Source of the DNA: Alphaproteobacteria bacterium
GTDB lineage: Bacteria > Pseudomonadota > Alphaproteobacteria > UBA828
Reading direction: 5' to 3'
NCBI GenBank assembly: GCA_009691045.1
Contig: SHWC01000002.1
Coordinates: 1-64,000, forward strand
DNA length: 64,000 nucleotides
The position numbers and the translations under genes are program-made. Positions 39,656 to 47,469 of this stretch are shown here, one piece after another; the first letter of the stretch is position 1, and each line of letters begins with the position of its first letter. Under the pieces are notes generated by a model. The model was not told where the DNA came from. It ran no database searches and worked only from the letters and a program-made list of their open reading frames with translations.

Positions 39656-39804
39656 CCCTCTCCGCCCTAGGGGGCGGAGAGGGTCAGGGAGAGGTGGGGG
39701 TTTGCCAAGGCCTGCCCTCATGACTCGCAGAATGTCGACCATCGATCCCCACCTCACCCGGCGCGCAGAGGCCCGCCACCCTCTCCGCCCCGCTGGCGGA
39801 GAGG
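39656..39804. repeat. Inverted pair of CTCTCCGCC palindromes (BIME-like)
   Basis: One hairpin at 39656-39683 has arms CCCTCTCCGCC and GGCGGAGAGGG, with the tail GTCAGGGAGAGGTGGGG. A second at 39778-39804 has the same arms around a different loop and is preceded by the inverse tail CCCCACCTCACCC. The two face each other across a roughly 50-bp gene-free spacer. The layout resembles the pair around the DUF559 gene (11.6-12.1 kb), with a related but distinct core and no gene inside. Confidence 0.8.
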
Positions 39805-39830
39805 GAAGCACGGCCGGAGACTAGGTCGAC

Positions 39831-40448
39831 ATGACCCAGCCCTTCCCCCTCGATCAATCGGGCCAATGGTGCGAGCTGCTGCGACCACGCGCCGGCGCAC
39901 CACGGCCTGCGATCTTTCTCGATCGCGATGGCACGCTGATCGAGCTTGTCGAATATTTATCCGCGCCCGAGAAAGTTCGTTTGATCGAACCGGCAGTGGC
40001 GCTCATCCGCGCGGCCAATGCGCGCGATTGGCCCGTGGTGGTCATTACCAACCAATCGGGCATCGGACGCGGCCTTTATGGTTGGAACGATTTCGCCGCC
40101 GTGCAGACCCGCTTGCTCACGCTTCTCGAAGCGGCTAATTGCGTGCTCGATGCCGTCATGGCCTGCCCGGCTTTGCCCGATTCGAACGCGCCGTGCCGCA
40201 AACCTAATCCCGGCATGTTGCTTAGTGCGGCGCGGCTCCTGCCGATCGATCTCGCCTCAAGCTGGATCGCGGGTGATTCGGCGATCGATCTCGACGCCGG
40301 CAAGCGCGCCGACCTTCGCCACGGTTGGTTGGCGCCAACCGGTTATGGCCCGCGCGATGTTGATGACGCCCGCGCCCTTGTTGGCTCAGGCTTCGAGGCC
40401 GTCCTGTTGGAGCCGCTCTCGGGTCTGGCCGCGCGCCTCACGGGCTAA
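39831..40448 (+). CDS. HAD-IIIA family phosphatase (GmhB/histidinol-phosphatase-like)
   Basis: 205 residues. HAD motif I is FLDRDGTLIE (D31, D33), motif II is VVITNQSGIGRG, and motifs III/IV are CRKPNPGML and IAGDSAIDLDAGKRAD. It fits the branch of D-glycero-D-manno-heptose-1,7-bisphosphate 7-phosphatase. The zinc loop of true GmhB (Cys-x-His...Cys-x-Cys) is only partly kept here: CPALPDSNAPC lacks the His and one Cys. The substrate may therefore differ. The position after gmd-fcl suggests a sugar phosphate for surface glycans. Its end overlaps the convergent mmcB by 4 bp. Confidence 0.82.
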   Translation: MTQPFPLDQSGQWCELLRPRAGAPRPAIFLDRDGTLIELVEYLSAPEKVRLIEPAVALIRAANARDWPVVVITNQSGIGRGLYGWNDFAAVQTRLLTLLEAANCVLDAVMACPALPDSNAPCRKPNPGMLLSAARLLPIDLASSWIAGDSAIDLDAGKRADLRHGWLAPTGYGPRDVDDARALVGSGFEAVLLEPLSGLAARLTG

Positions 40449-40921
40449 CCGACCTCGTCGAACAGAAAGCGCAGCCGGTTGGCCGCGATCCGGCCGAAAC
40501 GCACCGATTGACGCCGGCGCAACCCGGCGGCCATGGGAACGAGCGGCGCCTCACGCGTGAGCACCGCGCCGAAGCGGTCGGCGATGATGAGGCCGGTGTG
40601 GGGCGGCAAAACCTCACGCGGAAAATCGTCCCCGACCGCGAAATAGAACCGATCGCAATGCGCCACATAATCCGGCCATTTGAGATCGGCGCGAAAATCG
40701 GCGAGACCGGATTTGATTTCAACGATGATGAAACGGCCTTTGGCGCTCATCGCCATGACATCCGCCCGCCGGCCAACACCAAGCGGCGCCTCGCAAAGCG
40801 GTGTGTAGCCCATCGCATCCAACAGCCGGCAAACGCCACGGGCAAGGCCAGCCGCCGCCTCGCCCGGCGCGAAGGCGCGGCTGAGATCGAGAGCCAAGGC
40901 TTGGCGGTCATCGGCGGCCAT
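40445..40921 (-). CDS. mmcB: MmcB family DNA repair protein
   Basis: A 158-residue protein like Caulobacter MmcB, a member of the LexA-controlled DNA damage response. It has a PD-(D/E)XK-like core: RRADVMAM, then FIIVEIKSGLADFRADLKWPDY, and YFAVGDDFP. This would suit a nuclease, although activity is not shown. ATG at 40921 was chosen because the family N-terminus begins near it. I did not find a clear LexA box in the 160-bp gap before it. Confidence 0.85.
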   Translation of the reverse strand: MAADDRQALALDLSRAFAPGEAAAGLARGVCRLLDAMGYTPLCEAPLGVGRRADVMAMSAKGRFIIVEIKSGLADFRADLKWPDYVAHCDRFYFAVGDDFPREVLPPHTGLIIADRFGAVLTREAPLVPMAAGLRRRQSVRFGRIAANRLRFLFDEVG

Positions 40922-41080
40922 GGCCCGATGTTCTGGAAAAGTTCTTGGCTCGTCAATGCTTTGGTGGATGTGTGCCCGGCGCAGCCCAGCCCGGCGACGT
41001 CGGTTAAGGCTTTGCTTAACGCTCTTCGGGCCTACTCCGGCTGTGAAAAACCCCGTTCTAGCCGGGCCGGCCCTACGCCC

Positions 41081-42361
41081 ATGACCGTCACCTGGACCGC
41101 CTTCAACCCTGCCGTACGCGTGGAGATCGATCTCCACGATTGTGCGATGCGGCTTGCCCGCCTGAATGACAAACATCAGCGCACGGCGATCCATCTGCAT
41201 CTCTCGAAATTGCAGCCGAGCCGGCGCCAAGAACACCATAAGCGCCTGGCGACCGCCGTGTTCGATTCGCTCCTAATGCGTTTTAAATGTCGGCTGTTCC
41301 GCCTCGGCAGCGGCAATTTGGTGTTAGTCACAAAAAACACGCCGCAACCCGAAATCGACGCCCCGCTTACCACGCTCCGCGCCATGTTTGCCGACGACCC
41401 GCTGATCTACCACGACGCAACGGGCGGCGAAGGCTTCGCCACCACCTACAACGTCAGCGCCAATTCGCCAGCGTTTCTGACTCACTGCGAAGCGCTTCTG
41501 ACCGAAGCCGAAACACGCACGCGCGGCCTGCCGTCATCGGTTCATGCACCCCTGATCAAACAAGACACCCGCGCGCTCGATATGCAGGGCTTGGCGCTGC
41601 TCGATGCCGCGCTCGCCACCACGTCGATCGCGCCATTCCTCCGTCAACAAGAAGTCGCCCTGATTTCGGCCGGCAGCGAGGTTGAAACCGTCTTTACCGA
41701 ACTCTACGTCTCGATTCCCGATCTTCAGCGCGCCCTCGCACCCAATGCCGATCTCGAGACCGATCCATGGATTTTGCTCGGCCTGATGCGCTCACTCGAC
41801 CGACGGGTGCTGGCCTATTTGAACAGCGCCGAGGCGGCGCCATTGCCGCGTCCCGTCAGTATCAACCTTTGTCTATCGGGCCTCGGCAATGAGACGATTG
41901 ATGCGCTCATGCGCTTGCAGAGCCGCTATCGCGATTGGCGCACGATCATCGAAACGCCGCATCTCGAACCCTATGTCGATCTGGGCGGCTTCATGCAAAA
42001 GGCCACGCGCCTGCGCGAAATGGGCTTTCGGGTATGCCTGGATGGCTTTTGCCACAACACCTTGCCGCTGGTCGATCGCGAGCGGCTGAACGTCGATTTC
42101 CTGAAAATCCGCTGGAGCGCGGCACTCGAACGCGAAGGCATCGCGGCACCGCTTGAACGGCTGGCCGGCGCGGTCAAGCGAGCCGGCGCAGATCGTGTCG
42201 TGCTCTGCCGCTGCGATACGCCAGGCGCGCTCGCCTGGGGCCGCTCGATCGGCATCAAGATTTTTCAGGGTCGTTTCATCGACTTCTTGCATCACGGCGC
42301 GGCGGATCCACGCGAGAGCGAAACCACACCCACGCACAGCAGAAAAATCCAGACGTTCTGA
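41081..42361 (+). CDS. Degenerate EAL-domain protein
   Basis: 426 residues. The C-terminal half aligns by eye to EAL phosphodiesterases of cyclic-di-GMP: VFTELYVSI at the EAL position, SINLCLSGL, IIETPH, FRVCLDGFCHN, VDFLKIRW, and GIKIFQGRFID at the end. Several catalytic positions are changed: the paired Asp motif is D-G, and the Glu of the EGVE motif is missing (RCDTPG). It is probably not an active phosphodiesterase, and could bind c-di-GMP or a protein partner. The N-terminal 200 residues match nothing I recognise. No membrane segment is seen. It is convergent with regA (7-bp gap). Confidence 0.72.
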   Translation: MTVTWTAFNPAVRVEIDLHDCAMRLARLNDKHQRTAIHLHLSKLQPSRRQEHHKRLATAVFDSLLMRFKCRLFRLGSGNLVLVTKNTPQPEIDAPLTTLRAMFADDPLIYHDATGGEGFATTYNVSANSPAFLTHCEALLTEAETRTRGLPSSVHAPLIKQDTRALDMQGLALLDAALATTSIAPFLRQQEVALISAGSEVETVFTELYVSIPDLQRALAPNADLETDPWILLGLMRSLDRRVLAYLNSAEAAPLPRPVSINLCLSGLGNETIDALMRLQSRYRDWRTIIETPHLEPYVDLGGFMQKATRLREMGFRVCLDGFCHNTLPLVDRERLNVDFLKIRWSAALEREGIAAPLERLAGAVKRAGADRVVLCRCDTPGALAWGRSIGIKIFQGRFIDFLHHGAADPRESETTPTHSRKIQTF

Positions 42362-42368
42362 CGCACGC

Positions 42369-42956
42369 TCATTCGTGCGGCGAGTGCTTGCTCAAGATTC
42401 GCTGTAGCGTCCGCCGATGCATGTTGAGCCGTCGGGCCGTTTCCGAAACATTGCGATCGCATTGCTCGAACACGCGCTGGATGTGTTCCCAGCGCACGCG
42501 ATCGGCTGACATCGGGTGATCCGGCGGCGCCGGCAATTTGGTGCCGACCGCATTCAGCGCGCGGTCGATATCATCGGCATCGGCGGGTTTGGCGAGATAA
42601 TCGATCGCACCGACCTTTACCGCGGCGACCGCCGTCGCGATATTGCCATAGCCGGTTAGCATGACAATTCGCATATCGGCGCGAACGCCGTGCAATTCAC
42701 GCACAACCTCGAGTCCATTGCCGCCCGGCATGCGCAGATCGACCACCGCAAAAGCCGGCTTTAATTGCCGGGCGAGCGCCACGCCGCTTGCCACATCGGC
42801 TGCCGTCGAAACTCTATAGCCGCGCCGCTGCATGGCGGTTGCCAGGCGCTGGCGCAGCGTATCGTCATCATCGACGATCAACAGCGTGCGGGCCTCATTG
42901 CCGACCTTGATTTGCTCCACCGCACGATCCACCGTCACACCGCCTTGTAGGTTCAT
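42369..42956 (-). CDS. regA: Redox response regulator of the RegA/PrrA/ActR family
   Basis: 195 residues. Receiver domain with acidic pocket IVDDDD and phospho-acceptor D73 in VVDLRMPGGNG, Thr in MLTGYGNIATAV and Lys in YLAKPAD. A Pro-rich linker leads to a Fis-type helix-turn-helix (NVSETARRLNMHRRTLQRIL) at the C-terminus, the family's almost invariant DNA-binding end. These regulators control respiration, carbon and nitrogen fixation in response to redox. It lies 7 bp after regB, so the pair is an operon in sensor-regulator order. Confidence 0.95.
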   Translation of the reverse strand: MNLQGGVTVDRAVEQIKVGNEARTLLIVDDDDTLRQRLATAMQRRGYRVSTAADVASGVALARQLKPAFAVVDLRMPGGNGLEVVRELHGVRADMRIVMLTGYGNIATAVAAVKVGAIDYLAKPADADDIDRALNAVGTKLPAPPDHPMSADRVRWEHIQRVFEQCDRNVSETARRLNMHRRTLQRILSKHSPHE

Positions 42957-42963
42957 GGTCCTA

Positions 42964-44301
42964 TCATGCCGTAGGTTTCGGGGGGGACAGTAACCTGCCT
43001 TCGGCCGCTAGGCTTTCAAGAACGGCGCGCGGCCAAGCGACCGAAACCTGCGCGCCGCCGCCCTGACGATTGCGGAAGATGATTTCCGCCCCGGTCCGCT
43101 CCAACAGGGTCTTGGCGATAAAGAGCCCGAGCCCAAGCCGCCCCGCCTCGCGCCGGGTCGAAACATAGGGCTCGCCGAGTTCGGCCAAGAGACCCGGCGG
43201 AAAACCCGGCCCGTCATCGAGCACATCGATCGTGACCTGCTTGTCATCCCATCCAACGTGCAACTCAACCACCACTCGACTGAACTCGACCGCGTTTTCG
43301 ACCAGATTGCCGAGCCCATGCATGATTTCGGCGCGCCTCGCCGTTTCAGGCTCGAGCGCCGTGGAATGGCCAAGAGCCTGAGGCAGAATAACCACGCGCC
43401 GCTCGCGCGGGCGGTGCGGCGCGGCGGCGGCCTCGGCCAACGCGCTGACCGGCAGGCGCCCAAAGGGTGAATCGAGCGCGCCTTGGCTGAGACCCGAGAG
43501 CCGTCCCAAAATCTCGCGACAGCGCGCGGTCTGCTCGACCAAGAGACGCATATCATGCGCTAGCGGGCTGCCCGCCGGCAGTTCGCGCGCGATTTCCTTG
43601 GTGACCAGCAAAATGGTCGAGAGCGGCGTGCCCAATTCATGGGCCGCCGCGGCCGAGAGCGCGCCCAAGGCCGAGAGGCGCTGTTCCTTGGCGAGCGCCG
43701 ATTGCAGCGCATCATAGGCATCGCTCATGCGTCGCGCCTCGGCCGACACACGAAAAATATAGGCCGCGATGAAAACCGTGCCGAGCACCAGCGCCGCCCA
43801 GAGACCCGTCATATAGACCGGCGGCAGAACGAGCGGCGAGCCATCCCATGGCAAGGGCCAATGGAAAATCGCTACCAATGAAATGCACACGAGCGCGAGC
43901 GTGCACAACACGACCGTCGAGCGCAGGCTGAGAATGGTCGCCGCGACCGTGACCGGCACCACGAACAGCAACGCGAAGGGATTTTGCAAACCCCCGGTCA
44001 ACGCCAGCAGCACCGAAAGTTGGATCACGTCATAGCCCAGATAGAGCGCCGCATCGGTATCGCCGAGCCGGGTTTGCGGCGGCCACAGCGCGGTGCTCAG
44101 CACATTAACGAGTGCTGAAAGCCCGACCGCGCCGAGCGTCAACAAAAGCGGCAATTCGAAGCCGAGCGAAAAATGCACCGCGAGCAGGCTGACCAATTGC
44201 CCGCTGATCGCGACCCAGCGAATCAGAATAAGCGTACGCAGGCGGATCGGTCCGCCCGGCGCGCGCGGGCTTCGAGTTTCGAGCCAATTCGCGATTTCCA
44301 T
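42964..44301 (-). CDS. regB: Redox sensor histidine kinase of the RegB/PrrB/ActS family
   Basis: 445 residues with six N-terminal membrane helices. The quinone-site motif is GGLQNPFALLF (103-113), the phospho-acceptor is H221 in AAAAHELGTPLSTI, and the redox-active Cys is C261 in EQTARCREIL. The ATPase G boxes DDGPGFPPG and GLGLFIAKTLL are intact. RegB senses the ubiquinone pool and redox state, then phosphorylates RegA. It starts the regB-regA operon; the cox genes 11 kb away are plausible targets of the pair. Confidence 0.96.
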   Translation of the reverse strand: MEIANWLETRSPRAPGGPIRLRTLILIRWVAISGQLVSLLAVHFSLGFELPLLLTLGAVGLSALVNVLSTALWPPQTRLGDTDAALYLGYDVIQLSVLLALTGGLQNPFALLFVVPVTVAATILSLRSTVVLCTLALVCISLVAIFHWPLPWDGSPLVLPPVYMTGLWAALVLGTVFIAAYIFRVSAEARRMSDAYDALQSALAKEQRLSALGALSAAAAHELGTPLSTILLVTKEIARELPAGSPLAHDMRLLVEQTARCREILGRLSGLSQGALDSPFGRLPVSALAEAAAAPHRPRERRVVILPQALGHSTALEPETARRAEIMHGLGNLVENAVEFSRVVVELHVGWDDKQVTIDVLDDGPGFPPGLLAELGEPYVSTRREAGRLGLGLFIAKTLLERTGAEIIFRNRQGGGAQVSVAWPRAVLESLAAEGRLLSPPKPTA

Positions 44302-44408
44302 GTGGTCTTATACCAAGTCGCGCGCCGCTTGACCCGTGGCGCACTGCACGTGCGCCGCGTTCAGCAAGTCTTTACCGGCGTGACCGCGCCACACAAATCT
44401 CCCTCTTT

Positions 44409-44487
44409 CGTCATTGCCGGGCCCGGACCCGGCAATCCAGTTCCTTTCTTCAAGACTGGATGGCCGGGTCTTCACCCGGCCATGACG
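44409..44487. repeat. CGTCAT...ATGACG inverted-repeat element, copy 2
   Basis: A 79-bp element in the 244-bp gap between regB and the ABC transporter. Outer ends CGTCATTGCCGGG and CCCGGCCATGACG and inner ATCCAG/CTGGAT face each other. It shares its plan with 19498-19581 and 46507-46638. Confidence 0.75.
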
Positions 44488-44545
44488 GCAGTGGGAGGCG
44501 CGTCATTCCCTGGCCCGACTCGGGGGCGTCGGGCGATACTCAAGC

Positions 44546-45286
44546 ATGACCTCAGACGTGATCGTGGCCGAATCCATCAGCAAGCGCTTCCGCGCCGTAA
44601 CCGCGCTTGAGACCATGAGCCTCAGGATCGCGGGCGGAAAAACCACCGGCCTCTTGGGCGGCAATGGCGCGGGCAAGACCACCACCATGGCGATTTTGCT
44701 CGGGCTCCTCCGGCCATCGAGCGGCCGGATTGAGATTTTCGGCCTCGAACTTGAACGGCATCGCTATGAGCTCCTGCCCCGCATGAACTTCTCCTCGCCC
44801 TATGTCGATCTGCCCCATCGCCTGACCGCGCTTGAAAATCTGCGCGTCTACGCACGGCTCTATGGTGTCAGGCGGCCCGAGGTGCGCATCGCCGAGCTGG
44901 CCGAGGCCCTCGATATCGGCGCGCTATTGCGCCGCCCGGTCGGCAAGCTCTCGGCCGGCCAACGCACCCGCATCGCGCTCGCCAAGGCGCTGATCAACCG
45001 CCCCGCGCTTTTGTTGCTCGACGAGCCGACCGCTTCGCTCGATCCCGATACGGCGGATTGGGTGCGCAGCTATCTCGAGCGCTATCGCACCGAGTCCGGC
45101 GCCACCATTCTGCTCGCCTCGCACAACATGGCCGAGGTCGAGCGCCTGTGCGATGACGTGATCATGTTGAAGGCGGGCCGCCTGGTTGATCGCGGCTCAC
45201 CCACCGAGCTGATCGCGCGCTATGGCCGCCACACCATGGAAGAAGTGTTCCTCGATATCGCGCGTGAAGGCGCGCGGGCCCAATGA
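44546..45286 (+). CDS. ABC-2 type transporter, ATP-binding protein
   Basis: 246 residues with Walker A LLGGNGAGKTTTM, the signature LSAGQRTRIALAKALI, Walker B LLLLDEPTASLD and the switch His in LLASHNMAEVERL. The C-terminal ELIARYGRHTMEEVFLDIAR tail is typical of the ABC-2 (drug/polysaccharide export) type. The permease gene follows 163 bp later, separated by structured repeats. The substrate cannot be told from sequence. Confidence 0.93.
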   Translation: MTSDVIVAESISKRFRAVTALETMSLRIAGGKTTGLLGGNGAGKTTTMAILLGLLRPSSGRIEIFGLELERHRYELLPRMNFSSPYVDLPHRLTALENLRVYARLYGVRRPEVRIAELAEALDIGALLRRPVGKLSAGQRTRIALAKALINRPALLLLDEPTASLDPDTADWVRSYLERYRTESGATILLASHNMAEVERLCDDVIMLKAGRLVDRGSPTELIARYGRHTMEEVFLDIAREGARAQ

Positions 45287-45304
45287 CCGATCGTCACACG
45301 ATCG

Positions 45305-45412
45305 AATACCAAGTCTCGATGAGTTTGACTCATCGCGCTCCGCTAGCACGTGGCCCTCATCGAGACTTGGCCGGCGCGACCGCGCCGCGCCGCTCTTGCG
45401 GCGGAAGGCAAG
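45305..45412. repeat. Palindromic repeat element B, copy 1 (between the ABC genes)
   Basis: It starts AATACCAAGTCTCGATGAG. The 15-bp arms CCAAGTCTCGATGAG (45309-45323) and CTCATCGAGACTTGG (45356-45370) are perfect inverses. It continues with CTTGGCCGGCGCGACC, then CGCGCCGCGCCGCTCTTGCGGCG. A second copy is at 50054-50134. Confidence 0.8.
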
Positions 45413-45443
45413 CGTGCGGAGCACGCGCCCGGCGCGTGAGGGC

Positions 45444-45473
45444 GTCACGATGATCGATCACGATCATCGTGAC
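45444..45473 (+). promoter_or_regulatory. Perfect hairpin over the permease start codon
   Basis: 13-bp arms GTCACGATGATCG (45444-45456) and CGATCATCGTGAC (45461-45473) around ATCA. The proposed ATG (45450-45452) lies within the left arm, so the structure would hide the start codon in mRNA, or it is an operator-like palindrome. If the true start is a TTG further on (about 45500), the hairpin would be in the leader. Confidence 0.55.
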
Positions 45474-46286
45474 ATAACAGACCTCCGACGCACCGGTCCC
45501 TTGTCGCGAATCGGCGCGCTATCGCTGCGTCATCTTTATCTCTTGCGTGGCTCATGGCCGCGTTTGTTGGAGTTGATCTATTGGCCGACCGTGCAGATGA
45601 TTCTTTGGGGCCTGATCACCCAATTCCTGATGACGCAGAGCCTCTGGGTGCAGCAAGCGGGCGGCGCGCTGATCGCGGGCGTACTGCTATGGGACGTGCT
45701 GTTTCGCGGTCAGCTCGGCTTCACGTTGATGTTTCTGGAAGAAATGTGGTCGCGCAATCTCGGCCATTTGTTCGTCAGCCCGATCCGCCCGATCGAGATC
45801 GTCATCACCTTCATGCTGATGAGCCTGATCCGCACGCTGATCGGCGTCGGCGGCGCCTCGATCATCGCGATCATCCTCTATCACTATTCGATTTTTGACA
45901 TGGGCCCGGCGCTGATCGCGTTCTTTTTCGGTTTGATCGTGATGAGCTGGGCGCTCGGCATGCTGGTCACCGCGATGATCCTACGCTTCGGCCTCGGCGC
46001 CGAGAGCCTGGCATGGTTTTTGGTTTTCGCGCTGGCGCCGGTCAGTGGGGTTTATTATCCGATCAGCGTGTTGCCCGATTGGCTGCAAACGCTGGCATTC
46101 GGTCTGCCCTCGGCCCATGTCTTCGAGGGCATGCGGGCGGTGCTGATCGATCATGTGGTGCGCTGGGATTTACTGCGCCACGTTCTGGTGCTCGATGCTG
46201 TCTATCTGATCATCGGTGGCGCGATCTTCCTCTTCTCCATCCGCATCGCCCGCCAACGCGGCCTCTTGCATCAGGTGGGGGAGTAG
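45450..46286 (+). CDS. ABC-2 type transporter, permease
   Basis: 278 residues with about six membrane helices. Recognisable parts are LYLLRGSWPRLLELIYWPTV near the start, LGFTLMFLEEMWSRNLGHLF, SPIRPIEIVI and PVSGVYYPISVLPDWLQTLA, the usual ABC-2 pattern. The start is uncertain: ATG at 45450 lies in a perfect hairpin, and the conserved part begins about 20 residues later. It works with the ATPase at 44546-45286. Confidence 0.9.
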   Translation: MIDHDHRDITDLRRTGPLSRIGALSLRHLYLLRGSWPRLLELIYWPTVQMILWGLITQFLMTQSLWVQQAGGALIAGVLLWDVLFRGQLGFTLMFLEEMWSRNLGHLFVSPIRPIEIVITFMLMSLIRTLIGVGGASIIAIILYHYSIFDMGPALIAFFFGLIVMSWALGMLVTAMILRFGLGAESLAWFLVFALAPVSGVYYPISVLPDWLQTLAFGLPSAHVFEGMRAVLIDHVVRWDLLRHVLVLDAVYLIIGGAIFLFSIRIARQRGLLHQVGE

Positions 46287-46757
46287 CGCGTAGCGGATTG
46301 GCTCTGGCGTTGAGAACTCATTGACGCGCAATTCGAGCGCCGAAGACTGCTTTGAGCCCCGAACCAGCCGTCCTCCGCAAAGTCGCTTGATGTTTAGCGA
46401 TGACCCGAAGCGAACGAAATTGCGCGGCCAGGTTCAGCAATTCTCCTTCGTCGGTCTCCCGCGGACTTCGAGCGGTCTCAAAGTTGATAGAATCAATCCG
46501 GCTATTGTCGTCATTCCGGCGGCTTAGGCGAGCCCGAGCGCCATCGGCGCTCGGATCCGAGCCTTGCCAGCCGGAATCCATGGTTGAGCCGCACTCTCTC
46601 GCGTCACGATGGATACCCGCTTTCGCGGGTATGACGACATTGGGGATTGCATACAGCTAGGCCGCAACCGCCTTAGTGCGTCAGCGGGCCTGGCCAGGCT
46701 TGATACACTGCTCGTTGGAACCTAAGTGTCTTTCCTGCCAACCACGGATGAAAATTG
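46287..46757. other. Non-coding stretch between the ABC permease and the orphan gene
   Basis: 471 bp. The first half (46287-46506) has short open frames on both strands with no recognisable product. 46507-46638 is a repeat element (listed separately). A TTGATA at 46700-46705 could be a -35 box for the following gene, but the matching -10 position (TAAGTG) is poor. Confidence 0.4.
46507..46638. repeat. GTCGTCAT...ATGACGAC inverted-repeat element, copy 3
   Basis: A 132-bp element with 8-bp inverted ends GTCGTCAT (46507-46514) and ATGACGAC (46631-46638). It contains the nested hairpins CCGAGCGCC/GGCGCTCGG (46534-46554) and ATACCCGC/GCGGGTAT (about 46613-46632), and CCGGAATCCATGG facing GATGGAT. 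It is longer than copies 1 and 2 but built the same way. Confidence 0.75.
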
Positions 46758-47417
46758 ATGCCCGATTTCATCAGCGAGGACGATCTGAACACGTTTGACG
46801 GATGGCTCAGATATCAGGGCGTCGACAAGGACACCGCCGAGCCGGACGCATTGGAGATGTGGAGGCGTCTCTTCGATGAGGGGAAGCGTCGCCCCAAGGT
46901 CGGACTAATGAAGATTCAGCGGGTTTCCGGCGGGCAAATATACGCGGTGGCGATCCAAGACGGAGCCGATCTGTGGCTGACTTTGTGGCTTCGTTGCTCG
47001 CCAAGGGGTGACGTATATATCTTGTTCCCGAGTGGCAATCGTGACCGGGAAGCACATGCGAGCTATCACGTCGATGGCACCTTCCACCAAAAAAGCGCCG
47101 GCCACGCCTCTTACAAAAAGAAACTTCAGCCCTTGACGCATGCATTCAGCAAGAGCGAACACCTGGGATTATATGGTGGTCACGGAAAAGGCACCGGGGC
47201 GGTCTGCGATCGATCAGCGTTTGATGGAGTGGTTATCGTTGAGCCTGGGATTTTGGGTCCAAGGAGTGGTTCAGTTGGGATTGACCTAGTGGAACCCAAG
47301 TATCTGCCCGAGTGGAACGAGGGCGAGGGCCAAAGATTTTATCTTCAAGCCCCTCATCGGAGAGACGTCTTTCCGCGAAATGGTCGTCCTTCGGTTGTGA
47401 TCACGATTACGCGATGA
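46758..47417 (+). CDS. Hypothetical protein, no recognised family
   Basis: 219 residues from ATG 46758 (a TTG lies directly before it). No signal, membrane helix or known motif is seen. The middle is beta-rich (GQIYAVAIQDGADLWLTLWL, VYILFPSGNRDREAH), followed by a His/Gly-rich stretch (GLYGGHGKGTGAVCDRSAFDG). Base composition is visibly less GC-rich than its neighbours and codon use is more mixed, and it sits next to repeat elements, so it may be a recent arrival. It is convergent with cobT. Confidence 0.6.
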   Translation: MPDFISEDDLNTFDGWLRYQGVDKDTAEPDALEMWRRLFDEGKRRPKVGLMKIQRVSGGQIYAVAIQDGADLWLTLWLRCSPRGDVYILFPSGNRDREAHASYHVDGTFHQKSAGHASYKKKLQPLTHAFSKSEHLGLYGGHGKGTGAVCDRSAFDGVVIVEPGILGPRSGSVGIDLVEPKYLPEWNEGEGQRFYLQAPHRRDVFPRNGRPSVVITITR

Positions 47418-47469
47418 AGGCCTAACCAGACTCCGCATAGCGCTTTTTCTCGACGCGACAGAAATCGGA

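Noticed and set aside
46318-46581. 87-codon minus-strand and 68-codon plus-strand frames after the ABC permease
   Set aside because: Both run into the repeat element, have no recognisable product and no good start signal. They might be remnants, but nothing supports a gene.
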